Part shown: piece by piece, positions 61,401 to 64,000 of the stretch
Layout of the letters: the number at the start of each line of letters is the position of its first letter
Position numbering within the stretch: the stretch's first letter is position 1
NCBI RefSeq assembly: GCF_001404985.1
Contig: NZ_JRLF01000009.1
Location: forward strand, 496,001 to 560,000
Reading direction: 5' to 3'
Origin: Flavobacterium aquidurense
GTDB taxonomy: Bacteria; Bacteroidota; Bacteroidia; Flavobacteriales; Flavobacteriaceae
Length of the DNA stretch: 64,000 nt
Notes under the pieces: model-generated
Seen by the model: only the letters and a program-made list of their open reading frames with translations
Database searches by the model: none
Told to the model about the DNA's origin: nothing
Program-made: the position numbers and the translations under genes

Positions 61401-63961
61401 ATATTATATAATAAGTTTCCATCACTGTAAACCTTATAATAATATTGTGGATTTGCATCATTCACCGCTACTTTAATTCTACCTTTTTCACCATAACACA
61501 ATGGTTGTGTTACCTCTGAAACTACAGCAAAATTTCTTTGTCTGATTTGAATATTAGGAACTGTAAAAATACAAGGATTTAGATTTACACCAGTTTGTCT
61601 GATGTATACCGTATAGAATCCTGCAGTATTTACATTAAAAATATTACTTGGCTGATAATTTGTACCATCAATACTGTACTCATATCCTGCAGGAACACCA
61701 CCAATTGTAATAGTACCTGGTTTTCCGCAAATAATATCTGTATGTTTTTCTGTTGGATTTAATGAGTTGGTGAATACATTAAAATAGAAACGGTTAAAAC
61801 AACCACCTGCATAATTTAATGTCAACCTGTATTGTCCCGCTATCTTAGCTTCATAATTTGGTCCGGTCGCAACCTGCGTCCAGGAACATGAAGTACCTTC
61901 ATTAGCACAACTTGCACTAATTGGAGCAGCACAACTTGCCTCATCCAGTTTTTCCCAAACAAGAGTAGAACCATCTGAAATATGAGTTTCGATTAATCTC
62001 GAATCATTTGCACCACACAAGAAAAGATTAGGTAACTCTTTTCCGTTGTTAGGACAAATTAATACCTCACCTTTATATGGAGCTTTTGCATATGGAATAA
62101 CCGGATTTGTTGTTGTAGCACCAAATCTTGTTACAGTAAAAGCCTGGTAAATTGATCTACATGGAGCTGCGGCTAAATTATAAACATAATAAATTCCAGG
62201 CTCTTTAACAGTAAGAGTTTGTCCTGTACCTATTTGTTTAGTACGAGCTTCGTCACTAAACCAGGTATAAGAAGTATACCCGTTTGCAGCTACAAGATTT
62301 ACATCATCTTTACATAAAGTAGCAGTTGCTGTATATTTACAACCATCAACACCTACTAAAAAGTTAGTTGCTTTTGGAGTTAATATACATCCTGTATTCG
62401 TATTAACACTTGGATCATCAGAAATTTGAAAATCCGGATTCAATGTTCCTTTATAAGTTGCGTAAGCCGAGTTATCAATACTGTTAGAACATGCTTCACT
62501 CAATGAATTACAATCAGGAACAACCTTAACTTTGAAACTGATAACCTTATCCGCTATTGAATTTGCTTTAACTACTGAATCATCAATTTTAAATACAATA
62601 CTTCTCGTAGCAGGATTATAACTTTGAATCGATACTCCGGCTGGTAAAGGATTTATATCAGTAGGATAATTAAATATAATATTGATAGGTAACTGATCTC
62701 TAATCGTTAAAGATTTAGCATCATCATTACCCGTGTTTTTAAAACCAATTTCATAATTTAATTGTTGGCCTAATGTTACATTTTGGTTTCCAATATCTAC
62801 ACCCGCAGAATTTTTTACAATTTTTGTCAGTACAATATGCGGTTCGATAATATCTACCGCAAAGGCATTAAAATAATAAAAATAAACGTCCTGAGTACTT
62901 CCTAACTTAATTTTTGCCGAAGTTTCATTATTATCAATTACAATCCCCCCGGGCCTTAATAGCGTTCCCGGATTGTTAATATTCAAAATACCGGCATCAT
63001 ACCCAAGGGTATTTGTACTGGCAGGATTTCGATTTAAGAAATCTTCTGTTTTATCCGTAGCCGGATCAACATAAGTTACACTACTGTTAAAGAAGTTATT
63101 TGATGGTCTGATGATTGCATTTGCAGCATTTGTAGCCGTAATAGTTGTACCATTAATTTGCAGATAATCTCCCGCAATAGGCTGATCTCCCTCTAAGGCT
63201 GCAAAAGCAAATTTCACACGAACAGGACCAGTAGGAATGGTCTTAAATCCGGCAACATCAATATCTAAAGTTGTAGCACCTCCAATACCGCTAAAACCAT
63301 CAAACGAGGTAATGAATTTTGCAGGCAATGTTGGATCTTCATAAACAACAAAAATAGACCAACCGGCAGATAAACCAGTTCCGCCATTTGTTCCTTCACT
63401 AGACTTAACGTTTGCAACAGTATACAATCCCTGAGCATTAGTTTGTCCCGAAACTAAAGATGTAATATCTGCATAACAGGCATATGCTTTATTATTATCA
63501 CCACCAATTGGTGCCGCATTGGCATCATAAATGATTTGACCGGTAATATCATTATAGGCACCTGTAGGTAATTTAAGTTTTACTTTTTCTATACCGGTAC
63601 GATCATTTTGCTGAAGGATCGCACCCCAATACAAACCAGCATAAACAATTTTATAACAGGCAGGTTTTGGTACCGTCAATGTAGCACTACTGGAACTGAA
63701 TGTAGTGTTATCATTATCGACATCAATATATTTCATATTGAAATCAGAATTGTATCCATTACCATTATAAGCGTCTTTTGGACTCCTATTATTGGTTTCC
63801 CTGTTGAGGATATTGTTACCAATAAGTAACATATCACCCTTCAATCTCTTGTCAAATCTTGGCGTAAATGACTTAAGATTTTGAGAAATTACAAAGTAAC
63901 TTTGAAAGAAAATCAAAGCTATTAAAATCAATCTTAGGTTAGTAGGTGTTTTCATAATCAT
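46487..63961 (-). CDS. sprB: Giant SprB-like gliding-motility adhesin, 5,824 aa, type B T9SS sorting domain
   Basis: Cell-surface adhesin carried along the cell by the gliding motor. The signal peptide is at residues 1-27 (ATG at 63961; ATG 63955 equally possible). Residues 30-370 form a globular domain (CYKIVYAGLYWGAILQQND), 370-500 a DUF11-like domain (GQQLNYEIGFKNTGNDDA). I then count about 57 SprB-type modules of about 80-90 residues, each usually beginning CNG...G and ending KDANGC or similar. An insert lies near residues 1217-1440. The C-terminal 90 residues (NYFTPNGDGIYDTWGPGC, FDRYGRVIAKY, WDGKYNGEELPTGDYWYVLK) are a type B T9SS sorting domain. F. johnsoniae SprB is about 6,500 residues from memory. 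One frame, no interruptions. Confidence 0.9.
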   Translation of the reverse strand: MIMKTPTNLRLILIALIFFQSYFVISQNLKSFTPRFDKRLKGDMLLIGNNILNRETNNRSPKDAYNGNGYNSDFNMKYIDVDNDNTTFSSSSATLTVPKPACYKIVYAGLYWGAILQQNDRTGIEKVKLKLPTGAYNDITGQIIYDANAAPIGGDNNKAYACYADITSLVSGQTNAQGLYTVANVKSSEGTNGGTGLSAGWSIFVVYEDPTLPAKFITSFDGFSGIGGATTLDIDVAGFKTIPTGPVRVKFAFAALEGDQPIAGDYLQINGTTITATNAANAIIRPSNNFFNSSVTYVDPATDKTEDFLNRNPASTNTLGYDAGILNINNPGTLLRPGGIVIDNNETSAKIKLGSTQDVYFYYFNAFAVDIIEPHIVLTKIVKNSAGVDIGNQNVTLGQQLNYEIGFKNTGNDDAKSLTIRDQLPINIIFNYPTDINPLPAGVSIQSYNPATRSIVFKIDDSVVKANSIADKVISFKVKVVPDCNSLSEACSNSIDNSAYATYKGTLNPDFQISDDPSVNTNTGCILTPKATNFLVGVDGCKYTATATLCKDDVNLVAANGYTSYTWFSDEARTKQIGTGQTLTVKEPGIYYVYNLAAAPCRSIYQAFTVTRFGATTTNPVIPYAKAPYKGEVLICPNNGKELPNLFLCGANDSRLIETHISDGSTLVWEKLDEASCAAPISASCANEGTSCSWTQVATGPNYEAKIAGQYRLTLNYAGGCFNRFYFNVFTNSLNPTEKHTDIICGKPGTITIGGVPAGYEYSIDGTNYQPSNIFNVNTAGFYTVYIRQTGVNLNPCIFTVPNIQIRQRNFAVVSEVTQPLCYGEKGRIKVAVNDANPQYYYKVYSDGNLLYNIGPVAAAEYTFDNLTTNKNYVVEVSTDDGCKDTKYIYIGQVWNEYKATATLVEPLTACSDGKIKITAEGGNTPYSYFINSDTVFQTSNEYVVTAPGTYVIKIVDKNNCTLTRTVVVPNSTKPTYTITNTNSTCYNDNSEIRVNVTNANGYSMSYSINNGGTYQTNPVFSNLQPGTYNVVVRYGIAYTPEFGQPTIKYCSDPAVQKIIAGPTSAVTASGGVAALAGCTLGQQGGKLRINNAQGGTTPYQYSFDGGATWQATNEKDVLPGSYILKIKDAVGCEYTIPYTVTLDQKPAEPTIKVEDPVFNCNGTATSTVTVTNGTSANYKYEYFRNGIPNTPITNNVFANVPSGTHTISVKYTVTTVSTYSNLLQEDFGKGGYTTTPGINPAYCFEDESTPHPVGYPCGDFNDYQINDGKYAVASSIKTTFGNSWIFAKDHTVPQDPLGRFLCVNVGGSAGIGGILYSKPIKDVIDNQSVIISLWAENLIVKTSTSHADPKLTIQLVNNLNNVGGPEEIVATTDTSNPWVVPKTEKWEYKELTLNPGIGKTNLSFVIRSYSNEFNGNDVLIDDIWVRQIPESCLATKDFPVVVGTDKAFSAAIVGHKDLTCFGANNGEITLSAQNFGTAYGFDYSLDNGTTWTNSKTSPVTVTGLTGKTYNILIRYDDKAASCSFPFSQPIGVPAELKIDAKVTKLATCTTGATITATATGGTPAYEFELRAANGVTVVRAFQNTGVFANVPTGTYTVVTRDQYACSSTASAQVVVDAPVLPTASLAATSNYCFSSNKGATLVVTATGTGAITYSLDGAPAQNTNTFTNVGPGTHTITVTDSNNCPVTISNIVIAPELKAAASITKTLDCTTPNATIKVDITDGVAAYTYKVKKDTGAYGGVVNVTGNTFNYSATTGAGLYTFEITDSKGCITTVTATISPITNPTVTASPTQITCNGLQNGTVELLGAGGSGGYEYNFNNLGWSTNTLYSNLSPNVDYTYQVRDSKGCTSASAIIRLTQPTVVTGSIAATTIKCSATGTVPAVVTVTAGGGTGAYTYSFNGTTNFTTTNTFSTTTAGTVTAYIKDANNCQLGPLSITIGALDQITDITIVDSGYDCSTTPPGGHVTLTAVKSGSLATITYQIISGPAGFNPATNTTGDFKSLAPGDYIFQATDTATNCLFTKGHTIKGTSDITAGGSVLTNIKCFGSTGTIEFTVSGVKASGFDYIIRNAANTIIQQATNVSQATTTIAVTAAQPAGTYTITVTDRLTKCQATYSVILAQPAAVLDVTATATTVNCNKFTAEITATTTGGTPAYTYAVARQGAPVPTVYDDVLTVNTVNGTVLNWIVYVKDANGCTDNFPITIAVDAKPVITSVTVDNQCQTGSISSFTITANATGLNPLSYSIDGTNFQPGNTFTVTAGTYTVTVKDKNGCTTSAATPVTVYPQVSALAGVTKELDCTGTPDATIKVDVKGGKAPYTYTVTKGSGTPSSPVGPIAGTSFTISVTPANADGYTFVITDANGCSTTTSTTVAPITNPTVTAVKVDASCNGSATGSVQLTGAGGSGGYTYSSNGTTYALTSLFENLAAGSYTFYVKDSKGCTNTVAVTIAQPTTLTATATATNFTCSVTNTKQSATITIAVPTTGTAPYEYSFNGSPYSNNNTLTINDNGNDQTINYSVKDAKGCTTAIQQIVVKKLDPPIIASITGTPILCAPAASTTSTVTVTTTNGVGSLAYVITAPASAVTNVTGATTGIFTGLTPDTYTFKVTDANGCFAIQSYTVNSLTPIAVTASKLTDVLCFGGNTGSARFTISGFSATGNYAVAVTSTPAGLPYTTATTGDVITLNGLVAGTYNLEVTDNTTNCKDNKSVTITQPTQALAATVDVVNANCNVTTSKVTVNATGGTTAYSYAYVQNNVAPTSADYVSNNTANLNATITDWDIWVKDANGCLIKLDVAVTTDVAPTVTASVTNQCTSTGTSFIIKAVGTGGVAPLTYSISNGVTPSPADTFTVTSPGTYIVTVKDANNCTATATVTVNSVLTANAVLVSDITCLTPAGASITINAGGGLAPYTYLVSTDGGVTYGTSPDLVGNTYTTTVAGDYYFEVTDAAGCKKITNKVTTTTPQSIAVTATKVDPTCNAYTDGSIKLVATSGVSPFTYSIDNGATFVSTNVFGGLSAGTYNYVVKDAKGCTSAPATITLNNPAPIVVNIVRNAILCNLNTPGSFDLNVVSGGVAPYVYRLYDNTFTQIDTYTETGAAATAVHKFANLNFGDYYITVVDAVGCEFKSGKLRIETPPYLSMTAVVDSNNCATGVNVTVTTSGGTPDYKYSIFGQPLTESPAQTSPTYTFIGLQHGTTYYLQVKDANDCISILEFKTPPPPSGIVITGTTATNVTCTGTSTGTLQFTVSGYDSSVSVINYVVLNALTLLPVTPAIAGTLTGSPGGPVSHTIPNLPAGNYVLKVSESTGTLCSNAYTFDITQPAQPLKTAITAVVDATCNVNAQVTLTTTGGTGPYKYAAGAVGFTPTVFNTGNVLSLNYATRTNWDIVVQDANGCTDRVSTTISLAPSPVIALAVVDKCVAEGTYVVRVSQTTAGVAPYSISVNNGLYASIPGLPYDVTGLNSGSNTISIKDANGCIDTKSIVIEKPLLVVPAITKLPTCANNDGVITLTPSGGSGTYSYSITPNVGTILGNVISGVPAGAYTITITDTNTLCTANAPVELSAPTPVDFTAVVIDASCNGSSDGTITVNLAANSDNPVYTYSILPVPPGSVQTNNIFSNLPQGTYSITVFSGRGCSLSKPFTVGQPAVLAATAAVTPYSCNTSNVAQPAVVTVNVTTGTGTAPYKYNFDGSAVYNDANTLAVLDNGAVQTIHYYVKDAKGCTFDNTVTVNPYQKITNLTFAGAAITCNAPTTSITVSVVGGYAITKYEIVSPITVDNGTSNVFAGLGPDTYVFKVTDANGCSFQKSYTIKPVTNITVSGQLIKDVSCNETAATPNGSVEFTVGNFAGSYTYSINGVAVAGTHTNPKVTLVNLAVGSYKIDVVDVATGCVATNTVVVSQPAVPLDLSLVSNVNANCSFGAKVSVIGSGGTPNYTYAFVATPATPVASDYKASPNAILDPSKTWIAYVKDSKGCIAQLPLTIVTDPRPTIDPITGVCYDGAPVNVTLVGHGVGPLMYSIGNGFKSSPDFVLNAPGSYTFYVRDANNCDAVTPYVYNLDQELLLEAKLQDLTCAAPNLATITLTATQGSLTYNNYQVSFNGGAPSPATSPYTTNIPGTYTFTVTDSKNCQAVSLPVVVNPIVMPTISTTKSDVSCNGGNNGSITITAGSGLPAYEYSINGTTYQPSNIFAGLTANTYTVYVRDAKKCVVSETVVISQPVVLTATAVVTPFGCSLTNAPQDAVVTLTAADGTPGYKYSFDNGVTFGDSPTLTVSTIVSPKTVYYVVIDSKGCRVTNSVVVNPYTPPTDMNITATPIYCNTVGGTSTATVTAVTGGVGPYKYEIVSPATAVANNTTGIFPGLLPDNYQIKVTDANGCSTTKAIVIKESDKINVTAQLLSDVLCNGGNTGSVAFTVTNYITPANYGYSISPIAGTATKVGDVITYTGLTAGSYTFTVLDNISGCQRQVINFVVGEPAVLDFTSTATNINCNNKKAIITITATGGTQAYGYAAVVQGSPVPTTFGANPTIVVDTNNGANMVWDIYVKDLNGCPATKTQTIIEDALPTTPSVAPFSQCPDATNGTYTFTITGVTGVAPILYSIGNGFQSNPTFTVTDARSYDVTVKDGNGCEVTTTAVVNILPPLVLDVVVTKLPGCNFVDGIVTATATGGATPANYSYSLDGNFGQTSGTFNNVNHGHHTIIVTDLTTNCTDTVEFDIEKATDIQGLLVKGTDVTCNGFTDGTITATIDETGVNNNPIYYYSITAGPVTRPDQTSGVFTGLPVGQYTVTVTSGRGCKALEDVTIGQPAVITVPDPVVTQFGCTPGTNGNNLATITVNNVTGGSGNFIKYEFIKGATVLQSSTSNVYTVFDLTGGIYTVNVYDENGCVGSATSIIDIKPFISLDDIDITINKNITCINNEDITVTVKTTGTPAPAFLLYKIEGIGGSTFTDNNTTGVFTGLPIGNYLITVENPDTHCSIQEAHYVSNPNTFEIKVNPIATEICYGTSTGSVELTFVDNQTDPLDEAGPFDYTITGGPAVISGTTTSAGPELISNLVAGTYTVTAKLRALPECTVSTVFTIAQPSAQLEVKVLTSPITCTSANYDDGEISASAVGGWDNNYTYELVLNGAPIVPYRTDGNFTGLKAGVYTVNAKDGKGCIDTEIVTLVVPDPIQVNATPNAAMLSCFGGRDGIITVHTTTGGQGSNYKYTLNYLSVNPVAVSGPQTDPVFAGLPAGTYSITVSDGYNCSITSANIVITEPTEIVADLTLATAQTCDTETTLTLSATGGSAPYTYSADGTTYNVTPFITSVSFQVPVGKYQYFVKDANNCVASISNEIRIDALEPLLLELDITNAVVKCTGEQTGVIVAEGKGALGNYAYTLETTAGVILQGPKADGRFEGLIAGNYNVRVVSGDCDAVVKSVEIKEPAVGLSTTHVATNVSCFGENNGQIVMSYAGGTGVVKYAISPDLNQFDTKNTFEKLTAGIYTIVTQDENGCYVVDEIEITQPLPLIVKELANSMIPEVCKDDKDGAFSIEIKGGTAPYSVSLDVKNGTYTVGAIGQTIFDFTNLSGGVHTVYVKDAQGCTSEFVENMPLPVVLNPTVEVNYDCVNNAQSNMVTITVDTSNTDLTQIDYALDNEAGPFQTSHIFTNVAPGRHFIVTRHTNGCIVPTISFDIKAYDPLTLIEATGQQEMNIINVTAAGGSPAYEYSFNGEPFTSSNKYKIYKTGDYVVIVRDQNGCTATITVHAIYVDVCLDNYFTPNGDGIYDTWGPGCTNIYNNLEFSIFDRYGRVIAKYHYGQKWDGKYNGEELPTGDYWYVLKLKDEKDAREFVGHFTLYR
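48182..58834 (-). repeat. Six copies of a seven-module super-repeat in sprB
   Basis: Taking the cysteine of the first module (pattern K-x-L-D/P-x-C or S-D-I-T-C) as phase mark, the copies span 58834-57068, 57067-55298, 55297-53480, 53479-51770, 51769-50033 and 50032-48182, that is 589, 590, 606, 570, 579 and 617 residues. Each copy contains seven modules in the same order; same-phase modules resemble each other more than neighbours do. Phase marks are, for example, ITNPTV after module 1, GAGGSGGY in module 2 of copies 1 and 2, VTPF/YxC before module 3 in copies 4-5, TG-F-GL-PD-Y in module 4, and W-I-YVKD-NGC ending module 6. Confidence 0.85.
59640..60310 (-). other. Non-repeat domain inserted in the sprB module array
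   Basis: About 220 residues that lack the module pattern. It opens with LLQEDFGKGGYTTTPGINP, continues with NSWIFAKDHTVPQDPLGRFL and SVIISLWAENLIVKTSTS, and closes with NDVLIDDIWVRQIPESC. The DFG-start, a sandwich-like run of strands and the closing LIDDIWV pattern recall jelly-roll, carbohydrate-binding-like domains of Bacteroidota surface proteins. Ligand unknown; fold assignment is inference. Confidence 0.6.
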
Positions 63962-64000
63962 TTTTTTGTTTACTTACATCTTATCCTCTAAGGGGCATTA

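Noticed and set aside
46487..63961. Many open frames of 60-95 codons on the plus strand opposite sprB
   Set aside because: They are scattered antisense frames without family resemblance, caused by the low-complexity repeat composition. The minus frame is continuous for 5,824 codons and ends in a proper sorting domain.
63962..64000. Start of an upstream sprD-like gene at the window edge
   Set aside because: Only 39 bases are available and they contain in-frame stops; nothing can be supported.

Overview
The window looks like chromosomal DNA of a gliding Flavobacterium (Bacteroidota) close to F. johnsoniae. The DNA is AT-rich. Genes lack clear Shine-Dalgarno sequences, and several have the Bacteroidota -7 box TAnnTTTG. 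Many gene families are Bacteroidota-specific (DUF4421, DUF4349, DUF4837, PorP/SprF, type B T9SS sorting domain). Intergenic gaps are filled with short phrase-like repeats and palindromes of the kind common in Flavobacterium. I see no rRNA, tRNA, CRISPR array, prophage or intact insertion sequence.

Bases 1-5500 hold the 3' part of an Nramp metal transporter fused to a universal-stress domain, its likely DtxR/MntR-type regulator, a repeat-rich gap, and on the minus strand a small unknown gene, an enoyl-CoA hydratase and an orphan NtrY-like histidine kinase. Bases 5563-22150 carry nearly the whole haem pathway: hemJ and hemH on the minus strand, an AraC-type regulator, then divergently hemA, hemC, hemD, hemE, two unknown genes, a GNAT acetyltransferase and hemF, with hemB further on. 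Only the glutamate-semialdehyde step (hemL) is not seen. Between hemF and hemB lie a field of REP-like palindromes around a frameshifted REP-associated (Y1, HUH) transposase, a DUF4421 outer-membrane protein, a class I aldolase and two unknown envelope genes.

Bases 22189-33018 hold a periplasmic protein, a cytochrome c lipoprotein, a GyrI-like protein, two tandem M13 metallopeptidases, an EamA transporter, a SCO copper chaperone and a feoA-feoB-small cysteine-rich protein operon. Bases 33187-45320 carry housekeeping and envelope genes: an HD hydrolase, an acyl-ACP desaturase, plsC, rnpA, DUF4349, a CtpA protease, a double OmpA protein, GNAT, DUF1579, DUF4837, an MltD-like LysM transglycosylase and pgk.

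The last 17.5 kb is one minus-strand gene for a secreted protein of about 5,820 residues, followed by a PorP/SprF gene. This matches the SprB gliding adhesin and its export partner SprF. I count about 57 SprB-type modules. The central 42 are arranged as six copies of a seven-module super-repeat, each copy 570-617 residues long with module types in fixed order. A non-repeat domain of about 220 residues interrupts the array near residue 1,220. This higher-order architecture, together with the RAYT/REP field, is the most notable structure in the window.
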